Assembly (NCBI GenBank): GCA_012295275.1
Contig: CM022678.1
Coordinates: 10,319,966 to 10,383,965, forward strand
DNA: 64,000 nt
Source of the DNA: Chrysomallon squamiferum
Taxonomy: Eukaryota; Mollusca; Gastropoda; Neomphalida; Peltospiridae
Direction: 5' to 3'
In this document: positions 28,291 through 50,734 of the stretch, piece after piece
Numbering within the stretch: the first letter of the stretch is position 1
How the letters are laid out: each line of letters starts with the position of its first letter
Notes under the pieces: model-generated
What the model was told of the DNA's origin: nothing
The model's database searches: none
What the model saw: the letters and a program-made list of their open reading frames with translations, nothing else
Translations under genes and position numbers: made by a program

Positions 28291-29880
28291 GCTTTACTTA
28301 ATCCGATCAGGTTTCTTCCTGGTACAACGAAGAGCAAAAGAGTCAGGTGTGATACTCAATCCTTCTTAAAAGCAATCAATTTATTTGACCTGGTGCGCTT
28401 CTTTAGCTAAATACACAGTTTAGATATTGGAGTCAAGAAGAGGATTTAGAATTTCATTTATATTTTTTGCGTTTTTTATTTACTTATTTATTTATTTATT
28501 TATTTATTACGGAAGTAAATGCTTATAAAAAAACACAAACGTAATACTGGAATACACACAATCACATTAACTGAAATAATATTGGCATACGCACACAAAC
28601 ACCTGAACAAAAATCACTTAAATATATGTCCATACATAAATATACTAATTTTTTTCACTCATAATTCTAATGGTTTTTTATTGTTTAGTTTTAGTTTTAA
28701 TTTTTCTTCTTATTATTATTAATTTTTTTTTTTTACATTTTTGTTATTTTAGTTGTTTTCCTTCATCATCATTCTTTTTTTTTCTTTCTTCCTCTTTTTT
28801 TTGAGTTGTCTCGCAGGCAAAATCCAAATATCTGCTTTATGAATACTCTGGAAGTGAAATGTAAGCAGAAATTTACTTCATCACTGTTTAAAAATAAGAT
28901 ACAGATAGTTTAAAAACAAACATACTTTTCCTGTATTTTTCACTCGGTGTATCTATGTATAATCGTATTTTTAAACGAAGAAGGTACATAGTTACAGGTA
29001 CAGTGATATAACGACAGAGGAAAAAAGAAAGGAAGAGAGAGTGAGAGAGTAGTAGCAGTGGTAGTAGTAATAGTTGTAGTAGTAGTAGTATCGTAGCAAC
29101 ATTAGTAGCAGTAGCAGCGTTAGTAGGCATAGTAGCAGTCATGTAGTACTAATATAGGTAATAGTTATAGAGCAATATTAAAACTAGGAAGAAATATGTA
29201 CTAGAAGAATTATCCTATTAAACCAAATATGTTCAAATATTTATAGTTTCTAATAATTAAAACTGATGTTGTTGTTATTGTTGTTAATGTCTTTACTCTT
29301 GCTTGCATGATTTGCGTGGCTGTGTTTGGTAGTGAAAATAGTGCAAGGAATAAGCAGATTCCTGTATTTTGTCTACTACATAAAGTAAAGTGTAATAATG
29401 TAGAACAAATAAATGCATTAGATAAGCTGTAAGTAATTCAAATATAAATGTGTTTAAACAGAAAATACAAAATGTGATAAGAACACGCTGGAAGAAGATT
29501 ATTTGGAACCCTGTCCGCCAGAAAATTATTCTGAACGTGCTACAGGTAATTCAAATATAAATCTTTTTAATATCAGGCGTTCACTATCGTACCTCTAATC
29601 CCTACATATTAGATTTCTTTAATATTCCTAAACATTTTGGGTCTTAAGCAAACAACAACAATAGAGATTATGACGACTTAATGAACAAAATGTTGATGGT
29701 TGAGAATTACTCATTACTTTGCAGTTTGTTTGACAAAGAAATAAAATATTATTGCAAAGTTTTAGCTGAGCCACAAACGCTGATAAAAACATTTAACTAC
29801 AATCGATTTTTTCAACTAATAAACAATCCCTGTGAACCATAGATTTCTTCAACGATAATACTGTCACCTTAGACTTTTCA
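28186..29880 (+). pseudogene. Receptor relic B2 with a destroyed start codon
   Basis: After the shared promoter, the position of the ATG of genes C and D holds AAG (28438-28440), and a TAG follows three codons later. A remnant of the first CUB exon is at 28817-28860 (AKSKYLLYEYSGSEM, one base out of phase). A tail exon at 29462-29545 is intact in phase and splice sites; it encodes KCDKNTLEEDYLEPCPPENY, related to the DYLVP exons of gene E. A degenerate copy of the 3' module follows (29550-29880), its TGACGTCA site lost. Ig and transmembrane exons are missing. This order of pieces fits a whole gene that has lost its middle. Confidence 0.65.
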
Positions 29881-30075
29881 ATACAAAACTGTAAATATAT
29901 ATGTGTTTGTGTGTCAGTGTGTGTGCGTGTGTGTGTGCGTGTCTCCTTCACCTCTATCTATTTCTGACTTATCCTGTAAATAAGTTTGAATTAACAACTT
30001 ATAGTTGTATAATAATAATAATATTTCATTCAAATATTAGGCACACATACCTACATTCATGTACACATATATACA

Positions 30076-30151
<76 letters not shown>

Positions 30152-30199
30152 TAGATATAGACTACACTCCCAAATTTTATTAATAGTTATCTAGAACAA

Positions 30200-30235
<36 letters not shown>

Positions 30236-30267
30236 ACACACACACACGCTTATATTAATATATGTAA
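29881..30267. repeat. Microsatellite stretch between B2 and B'
   Basis: (TG)n at 29905-29940, (CATA)n at 30066-30104, (GATA)n at 30104-30160 and (CA)n at 30201-30247. No gene. Confidence 0.85.
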
Positions 30268-30595
30268 AACGAGAAATGAGTTTGATAAAACAGTGTTTGA
30301 ACACTGACTAGACTGGGATATAGGATTACCGAGGAACACTGACATACTGACGACACACTGCATGTTAGGTTGATTCTCTGTGTATCAGGTTTACACAGAC
30401 AAGAGCTATGTGTTTTACTGTACGTACGTTCTGCTCTGTATCGTACGGCCATCGGGTTAATCGTCTTATTGAATGTTTTTATCAAAACAGTATTGTCACG
30501 AGACGGCGACTGTATTCTGCATGGTATGTACGTTTATATTTCTTTAGCGAGCAGAGGTTCGGATCACTTCCTTGTGAAAACAGCACTGATTTAAA
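30268..30595 (+). promoter_or_regulatory. Upstream region of B'
   Basis: Shares extended similarity with 26500-26844 and ends at the first ATG of B'. The promoter is inferred only from this conservation and position. Confidence 0.4.
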
Positions 30596-30770
30596 ATGAA
30601 GTCGCTGGTTGTTATATTCATATATTTTATATGTTTCGTTGTTAAGTATGGTAAGTATTTTTTATTATTATTGTTGTTGTTGTTGTTGCTGTTGCGAGAA
30701 CTGGACTGATTTAAAATGAAATCGCAGATTATTATATTCATATTTTTTATATGTTTCGTTCTTAAGTATG
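30596..30770 (+). repeat. Tandemly duplicated first exon of B'
   Basis: Two first exons of 55 nt lie 120 bp apart, 30596-30650 (MKSLVVIFIYFICFVVKYG) and 30716-30770 (MKSQIIIFIFFICFVLKYG). Each is preceded by CTGATTTAAA and followed by GTAAGTATTT. Both encode a signal peptide and could splice to the same CUB exon. Confidence 0.85.
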
Positions 30771-32069
30771 GTAAGTATTTTTTATTGTTATTGTTGTTAT
30801 TATTATTATTATTATTACTATTACTATTACTATTATTATTATTGTTGTTGTTGTTGTTGTTGTTGTTGTTATTGTTATTATTTCACTCGCCTTAAGTTCT
30901 TTTAACAAAACAAGTGTATTTTATTATAAACCTTTTCCTTTAAACGGAGAATATTTGTTTCACAACTCAGTCTCGTTCTGTATTTAAAAATGTGGTAACA
31001 TGTTAATTAATTTGTATTAATTAAACTTTTAGAGGCGACGTACACAGACGTCTGTGAAACTCTGGTTCCAGCATCGGAAAACAAAATTCTAGAATACGAG
31101 TATACTGGCAACAAAACGTATGTTTCGTGGTGTTTACATATTTTTATTTATATCCATGCATTTGTCCGTCCGACTCGCTATCCATCCATCCATCCTTCTA
31201 GCTATGGATTTCTTTTCTTTCTGTATATGTGTGTGTGTTTTTGTTTATGTGTGCGTGTGTGTGTATATATGTATGTATATATATATATATATTGATGTAT
31301 ATAGGTATCTCTCTCTGTATGTCTGTCTGTTTACTTATATACCCATTTATTTGTATATCTATAATCTATATAATTTGAGTGTGTCTATCTATAAATCTAT
31401 GAATGTACCTATCGCTCTAGCAGTCTGTTTATGGGTATATAGCTATGTTAGGCTTCATTTATAATATATAAAAATATATATAAACACCCACACAAACATA
31501 TACACAAACATACACACACACATACATAAATGTATGTATGTATCTATGTACGTTTGTACCAATGTATATAGTTAGGTACGTACGCACGTATGCATATATA
31601 TATATGTTCGTACGTACGTACATATCTATCTATAATTTTGTGTCGCTATTGCTGCTCAGCTGACAAATAAAATATGCGTTGCCATTTACAGAGGACAGAT
31701 ATGTGTTTGGGAAGTTTATACAGGGAAATCAGGTGCATTTAATTTGACGTTCACAGATCTAGAGTTAAGAAACGATTCTCATTGTCAGTACGATCACTTG
31801 GACATCTACGATGGTAAATTTCATTTATTTTTCATACGTTATATTTAGCGATTTAATAATTTTTAAGAAAGAAGCGAATATGAAATGAATAAATTATCAA
31901 CAGATTTTAGAAATAATCATTATTAGATCAATATCTGACTTAAAACTGAGTGTAAGCATCAACATTTAAAGAATAACGTAGTCCAGTTTGCAATCATGAG
32001 CAAGTCTGGATGTCAATCTTTGGATTATAACGCAGCACAGATGTCAATATTTGAATTAGGACCTAGACT

Positions 32070-32173
<104 letters not shown>

Positions 32174-34722
32174 CTCTTATTGAAAGTAGACAGGTAAGGA
32201 TGAGATTTGACAATCTAAATCACATCAGTGATAAAGAGTTCTTCGAACAATCGCTCTTTCCACTAACAAAACGATTCACACTTTTGTTAGCTATAGCGTC
32301 TATAATTTACTTTTAGGTTCCATGGGACAAGAAAACAACAAAATTGGAACATGCTGTGGTCCAAATATGTGCACGTATCTTAGTGCAACTTCACGTGTGT
32401 AAGTTGCTTTTTATTCATCAGGAGGTCAGGTCAAGAGATTTAAGTTGCAATACAGACAACTGCGTAAGTTTAAATAAACATTAGTAAGTTTATTTCATCT
32501 ACATTCACAAAATAAATGTACCTTTTTAAAATTAACAAAACGCTAACGATCTGACCGAATAATAAATTTTTTACTTGGTGATTCATAAAAATAATTAATA
32601 CTAAAGTGAAGCTAACACGTTGTACTCTGATTTGTAAAAAAAGCTTTCAAATTAGTTTTCTGTTTGTTTAAATAGATTAGTATGAGTTAATAGAAAACCA
32701 AGAAAAGAAAACCTCCAAAATTAAACACAAAAAACAAAGGACAATATGCATTCATGCATGTGTATACATATCCCTGTCTATATGTATGTTTGTTTGCGTA
32801 TATGTGTGTGTCTACATGAATGTATAGGTGAATGTATGTACATATGTATGTCTATGTGTACATGACATATATCAGTTTAATGCTGTACGAAATATTCAAA
32901 CTTATTTACAGGATCATGTAATGTGAATATTTTGTCTGATAAACAAGAAACAGACAGAGCTGAAGGAGACAAGTTAGTTCTGTATTGTTCATCTTCTTGT
33001 CCAACACCTGTCTCGTACATGTGGCGAATATACAGTTCCAAAGAACACAGAATGTTCTACGTATCAAATGGAAAAAATATTGTTATCAACAGCTTGAGCA
33101 AAAGTAATTCCGGTTTTTACACGTGCATAGCTATCCACTATGCTACAGCTGATAGTGTTGAATACAGCGGATCAAAAGAAATCATGATTTCAGTTTACTG
33201 TGAGTATTTGTGTTTTAACGAGTAATCTTGAAATGTATTAAATTCTAATACTTTATTAATTAGATATAGATGTTTTTTATGCCAGTTTTATTCGCCAAGT
33301 AATATATACATTTATAAATACATACGTTTATATACATTTATAAACACATACGTTTATATACATTCAAAAACACATACGTTTATAATGTATACGTTGTTAG
33401 GATATGAAATAAATATTATTCTTAAAATTATTATCAAAATTTACTAAGCCATAATAAAAGTAAGAAAGAAAGAAAGAAAGAATCCAAGTTGTCCCAAGTA
33501 TATGATTTATTATAAATTGTCAATTCCTAATAAGAAGATTCTACAACATCGGAAAATAATTACAAAGAGTCTGATTAATATCGGCATCTGATTAGTATTG
33601 GTAATGTAACAAAAATATACTCAGCACGCACATTACTGTACAAATATAATTCTGTTTTGTAATGTTTCAAACGATTGTAGCACAGTGGTTAGAGCGTTCG
33701 TGATAGCTCTCACACATTATCTTACCGATGCTTAGTCCTATCACAGTAAGTTATGTCCAGTTCCAGACAGAGCTCATGACTGATTTATCAAACACTGTAG
33801 TGTTTTACTTATTTATCAAAATAACACTGGATATAAAACAAGCCTTTCTGTCAATTCTAAAAAAGTGTAACCTATGAGGAGGCGACCGAGATTTCTTCTC
33901 CATGTACATCACTACTGAACTATTTGCTTGTTATAACCGTCAGTAATAAAATAATCATTTGTGTTCATTAATTCACACAAACAAACGTTAAAGGTAAATG
34001 TAAATTTGTTTAATATATCCTAAATATTAGCTTCTCATAACCATATCATTATTGAGTCCTTGATTATATTAGAGATATTAAATGGGGAATAGGTTTATAT
34101 AATATATATTTATCCACAAAAGTCACTATTTTTAATTGTTTTTTTTTTATCTGTAGGTAATTACGAATACAGTGTTAACCAATACTTGCAAAATGCAAAT
34201 ACAAATACATATGTCTCCTATTACATTTAGAAGATAAAAACATTAACATAAATTCATTTATTTATTTAAAATGCTAGAATACTATATACATTCAAAGCTC
34301 GTTATATCAGTGACTATATAAACAAGTATGTGATTTAGCATGAGTAATACACAATATTCCATTTGTATAATGTTGCATGTAATAACTTCAGAAATACATG
34401 AGTGACTTTTTCAAAGTTTCAATCATTCCTCTCTTTTTAGTTGACCTAGAAGTAAAAAATATAATATAATATCATGTAATATAATATCCACAATATAATA
34501 TAATATAATATATAGAAAAATTCACATTAATTATAGACAGACATTGATAGATTTATAGGCAGATACATCAACCGACAAACAAAAACACAGAGACAGAGAC
34601 ACATAGAGACAGACAGACATAGATAGACTGATAGCTAGACATCTAGATGGACAAACATATATATATATATATATATATCCGTCACACAGTGCCACAGAAT
34701 AGATATACAGACATATAGATAT

Positions 34723-34805
<83 letters not shown>

Positions 34806-34932
34806 AATATATACAGAGAAAGGTAATTATATAAATAAATGGTTATTCTCATACATTTATTTTCTGTATTAAATAATACCAATAGCAAGGTCTTACCTAG
34901 AAATATCTGTGTTGTAATAACTGGGTGATTCC

Positions 34933-44734
<9,802 letters not shown>

Positions 44735-44881
44735 CTTCACTCTAATATCTAATTTAGTTTATTGAAGCGCTCTAGGTGAAATAAACTAGACTGCTTTTAA
44801 CAAGGATAGAATATCACACGTGACTATTTACCTCTTCGTTGGACAAGGAAGAAACCAGATCAACTTACCTAATAATAACAA

Positions 44882-44968
44882 AAGAATTATTAGGTCGCTT
44901 CGACATTATGAAACATAGAGGATGCGTGAAAACATACGATATGCTGTTAAGTAGTAGCTCTCAATAGA
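44882..44968 (-). promoter_or_regulatory. Conserved promoter block of gene C
   Basis: Holds TCGCTTCGACATTATGAAA, CATACGATATGCTG and AGTAGCTCTCAATAGAA. The same order is found 5' of gene D and, inverted, 5' of relic B2, each about 150 bp from the start codon. The TCGCTTCGA core is close to palindromic. A CACGTG site lies nearer the ATG, around 44816. Confidence 0.6.
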
Positions 44969-45059
44969 AAATACTTTAGCAGAATCCTCACTCTGTTTTT
45001 TTTTTTATTTTTTGTTACTTAAGAGAAAAAAATATCTTGTTTCGTTCTAACTATTATGT

Positions 45060-45899
<840 letters not shown>

Positions 45900-47852
45900 T
45901 TTGCTTAGTAATTCTATGATTCAGTGAATGAGGCTGGATACGAGGATTTTCAGTTCATTTTACTCAGTAATTTTCAGCACTTTCTGTGTGCACAAGTTTC
46001 TTTTTCTTTTTTTTTTTTTTTTTTTTCTAATTTCATATTTTGCCTGTTGTATCATGTATATCAAATATAATTTTTCTTCTTTTTTGTCTCTTTATATTCA
46101 TTGGTACCTTGACTTACGAGTTTTATTCGTTCCGATCTCGTAACTCAATTTGCTCGTATTTCAAATCAATTTTCCTAACTGAAATTTACCTGAAATGCCA
46201 TTAATCCGTTCCAGCCCCTAAAACCATCCCATAAATTTTGTAATTGTGGTCGAAAATTCAAAATGTATTTTTGAATGGAATTTTAAAAAAAAAAAATAAT
46301 GTAAAATGCCATATCAAAATAAATGGTTTTGTAAAGTTATTTTTCTTTGAGAAACAATAATTTTAAAGTCTTTCTGGATCACAGTGTTTCGTTTATTTTA
46401 TTTATTATTACTATATATTACTATATTTGTGCATATAGAAATGGTGTTGTCAGGTCGACAGATATTTAGTCTTTTTCCACGCTCGTGTTTCTATGAAAAG
46501 TTTTAATTCAATTGACATGGAGTTCTTTTTTTTTTTAAAAATCGTCCTTTGCAACTATTTCCAACCCTTATGTCAGAAAATATATGTTAATGTTTCGTTT
46601 GTCTTAAAACCAATAAATGTTCAAACACGCTTATCATCATCATTATATTTTGATGTACGGACTGTTACTGAATTGGCGCTGGAGTTCCTTCTCTAACACT
46701 TTGTTGACAGAATCTTTGATTCGTAAAAAACGATACGTTCAGACCTCATTCACAAGTTTTCCTCAATAGTGTGATAATCTGTGATTGATTTTATAATTAA
46801 TTTTTTTGGGTTTTCTTTCAGCTGTTCCCTATTTTAAAGACCAAGGGCATTTGTATGCAACAAAGTTTTGTTTTAATTTTTGTATCTGGTTTGGAACCAT
46901 AGCGGACTCCTCTGTTTAATAACGTTGCTGCAGACATTCGATTGTCACTGGCTTTGTGCAACCATATTTTCATCAGGTCCAGCCAAGCAAACAAAGTTGT
47001 CTCGCTTGTAAAGATCAACAACTCTTTCACAACTTTGCCTGCTTTTATCATTTGAAAGTAGATATGATACCATTTTGATGGGCGAATTTATTGTTGAAGA
47101 CCATCGATACAGGTTCTGATCTTACAAAGATGTCTGAATACTACTGAGAAACAGTGCCATTTTCCCCTTGTCCCAGTGCGCGCCAGCTTCTTCTATTTTA
47201 CTTAACCCTGATTTCTTTCACATCTTTCATTCTCTTGCACAGAGCTGATACCAACACTTGACAGCAGCCCGCAGTTGAAGATGCTGTTATAATAATCTGC
47301 CATCTTCCGGGTCCAGGTCAGATGCTTGTTGTAGAATAGTGCTTGCCTTTTCAAAACCCATCATGTCAACATCACCGTTAGAACCTCCAGGATTGTTGAC
47401 GCAAAACAATTAGCATCCAGCCAGCTTATCTGTTTTGATCTTGTTCTGGAATAACAACAAGAATGAACTTAATTATGCCAGGAGTTTCATACTCTCGTTA
47501 AAAATCGAGGTTAACAGACTCCGGCATATTTCTTGATGTTAGAGCAATTTTTTGTAGTTGTTATTGTTGTTGTTGTTTTTATTATTGTTTTTTGTTGTTG
47601 CTTTTTCTTTTACTTTATATCAACTCAGTGTACATGTATTCTGTTGGGAAAACCACCTAGTAACATTCAGAAACGTGGACTACATTGATCTATATGTATG
47701 AGTTTTGAGACATCTCTCTTCATGACGCGTCTATGATGACGGCTCTATAATTTAAAATAAAGTAACTGTTTGTTTCTCTGTCTGTGTGTTGTGTATTTTT
47801 CAAACACTAGGTCAACGTTTAAAGCAATTTTATTATTATTATTATTATTATA

Positions 47853-47885
<33 letters not shown>

Positions 47886-48278
47886 TGTATTTTATTATGC
47901 AATTAATATTTTTGGTGTAACGTGTCTCTGTCATTTTAAAAATGCTGCATTTTTTTATTCATATTCCAACATATTTGTTGTACTACTATTGCATTAATAG
48001 TCAGGACTTAGTATAAGTGTTTGGGATATCTTTGTACACTTTAATAAACAAGAATGCATTTTGACAAAACTTGTTATTTTACTTTGTCTATTATTATTAT
48101 TATTAAATATCTCTCCCTCCTCCCTCTCTCTCTCTCTCTCTCTGTTTCACACACACACACACACAGTGTATCTCTGTCTGTGTATATTAGATCTGTTCAT
48201 TGATCATGTACAAGATATAAAATACGGGCTAAACGTAGAGCACTTTCGAAACTTAAAACCTATCTTCCCTTGGAGTAG
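45900..48278. other. Mobile-element and coding debris between C and D units
   Basis: 46104-46250 reads like the end of a common non-autonomous DNA transposon (CTTGACTTACGAGTT, CGTAACTCAATTTGCTCGTA, ATGCCATTAATCCGTTCCAG). 46800-47450 is less AT-rich and shows broken coding-like frames on the minus strand (for example ILQQASDLDPEDG and the 77-codon frame 46818-47051), which I cannot assign. 47830-47885 is (ATT)n and 48115-48165 is (CT)n/(CA)n. Confidence 0.4.
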
Positions 48279-48669
48279 TTAATCGTGGACTACCGGAACG
48301 TGGTCGATTTCACACTTGCTCACTTTGATGTACGCGTTGTCGGAGTCGTGGTATGTATCGTCATGAACACAAAAGTACTGAACGACGTCGTTAAGCCGTC
48401 CTATTGCTTGATGACGTTGATCTTGAGTTAAGCCTGGATGGTGACCCATTATAACAGTGTAAATTCTTCCTTTTGTTTTTCGATAATGTTTGTTTTAGTG
48501 CATCAAAATGTGATTTCAATACATCCGTATGGCACGCGCTTCTGCGACAACACGAGTGCAACGTACTTGCACGTGCAGTATACGTTGCGGCGTGCGATAT
48601 GACAAATGCTGTTCTTTGCGTTACCCAAAACTGCAGGTCACTTGCAACTAACATATTACCAAGTTTCAT
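48279..48669 (-). pseudogene. Unidentified coding-like fragment
   Basis: I do not recognise it. A non-repetitive minus frame ends with RIYTVIMGHHPGLTQDQRHQ, GRLNDVVQYFCVHDDTYHD, then SDNAYIKVSKCEIDHVPVV and TAA at 48279-48281. Upstream, in another frame, comes ...CHTDVLKSHFDALKQTLSKN. The base composition is clearly richer in GC than the surroundings. A frameshift between the parts suggests a decayed gene or a domesticated element. Confidence 0.35.
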
Positions 48670-48899
48670 GACTTTATTTTAGTTTATTTGGAAGGAACAA
48701 TCATTTTCATAAACTTGCTAACTTTTTTGGTTAAGTAGAGAGATAGATAGGTAGCTATAGATACATTTGTTTGTGTGTGTACGTTTTAGTGTGTTTGTGT
48801 TCCGAATCTTGTATGGCAAACTGGGCTACCAAATTTTTGTAGCTAGAAATATCTGTAACATTTTTTCTTTTTCTTCTTCTTCTTGTTCTTTCACTTAAA

Positions 48900-50520
48900 A
48901 TTGTATGGTGATAGTGTTATCGTTTACGAAATCTAAGTCTCTTGAGATTATCGCTCGCATTTCCAGAAGTGTGACGTCACAGGGTCGCTTATTAGTTGAA
49001 CAATGAGTTAAGTTAAATGTTTTGTCAGCGTTTATGATTCAACTAAATACTTTGAAATAATCTTAAAACTTTATTTGTTTATGAATCATCCTGCGGCGAG
49101 TGCAAATTAACACAAGTAAATGATAATTCTGAACCACCAACATTATTTTTAATAAGTCTTCATTATTAAAAAATCACTAATCTCAGATGTTAATGTTCGC
49201 TTAAAACCAAAAATGTTCATGAATATTAAAGAAATTTAATATTTAGACATCAGAGGTATTATACTGAACATGTAAGTACGCATTATTTATTAGCTACTAA
49301 CACCGTATATATATATATATATATTTATATTTACAAAATAATATATATGTTTGTAACACACTGCAATTTTGTGGGCATATCAATTAAAGATTATTTTAAA
49401 AAAAATTATAACCAAAATTCACTAAACTATATGACTTTTTTAATTGTAGACACAAATATAAAAACACACACAAAAACAACAAAAAAACAACCGAAAAACT
49501 CCGCCTGAAGCATATGGTTTATTATAAATTGTCATTTCCGTATAACAAGATTCTGTCTGATAAATATCCGCTTCTGATTAAAATTGGTAATGTAATATAA
49601 ACATACTGAACACACACATTCACACACATACACACATAAAACAGGATTAACACACATAATGATGAAATACAAAACATATAGCTAACATATTGAACATATA
49701 TATACTACTGTACCGATATAATCCTATTTTCTAACGGTTTTAGTCCAGTGGTTCGAGCGTACACCATAGTTCTTAAACATTACCTAATGATCCTTAGTGC
49801 TATTACAGTAAGTTATGTCCAGTTCCAGGAGGAAGAAGATTAGTCAAAACTGTATTTGTTTTACTTATTTATCAAAATAACACTGGATATAAAACAAGCC
49901 TTTCTGTCAATTCTAAAAAAGTGTAACCTATGAGGAGGCGACCGAGCTTTCTTCTCCATGTACATCACTACTGAACTATTTGCTTGTTATAACCCTCAGT
50001 AATAAAATATTCATGTGTGTTCATTCATTCACACAAACGTTAAAGATAAATCTAAATTTGTTTAATATTATCATAAATATTAGTTTCCCATAACCATATC
50101 ATTATTGAGTCCTTGATTATATAGGTATTGGTTTATATAATATATATTTATTCACAAAGGTCACTATTTTTTTTTTTTTTTTTTAATCTATAGGTAAAGT
50201 GAATACTGTATTAACCAATACTTGCAAAAATAAAATAAAAATAAACACTTTCCTACGTCATGATCATTACATTTAGGAGGAAAAAATGTATTTATTTATT
50301 TATTTAAACTGGTAAAATATTATATGCATTCAAAGCGGATAATATCAAATGACTATATAAAAAGTGTGTGATTTGACATGAATAATAATCAATATTCCAT
50401 TTATCTAATTTTGCAAGTAGTCAATGTTATTTTCAATTTTACGTAGTTAACATAAGAAATAAATGACTTTTACAGATGATCCTTCTTTATTCTCTTTTTA
50501 GTTTGCCTAAAAGTAAAAAA
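48900..50520 (-). other. 3' module of gene D
   Basis: Diverged relative of 620-2200, with TGACGTCA at 48972-48979 and the conserved stretch 49921-50010. No tail exon with the ITAM-like motif was found between here and 50735. Confidence 0.55.
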
Positions 50521-50734
50521 ATGTAAAACAATATAACATTTAAAAAATTAAAAAACGTAAATAAAATAATAAAAATAAAAAGTTGTATAATTTAAATGAA
50601 TTAATTTAATATCTATTATGAATATGCTACAGAACTTTTATTGTTTCTAGTAAATATTTCTTCTTTCTTTTAATAAACCAACAAACAAACCATTACATCA
50701 ATAAATAAATGAACAAATATATTTTTAATTTGCA

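Noticed and set aside
46818-47051. 77-codon minus frame as a gene
   Set aside because: No domain recognised and neighbouring frames are broken, so it is treated as debris.
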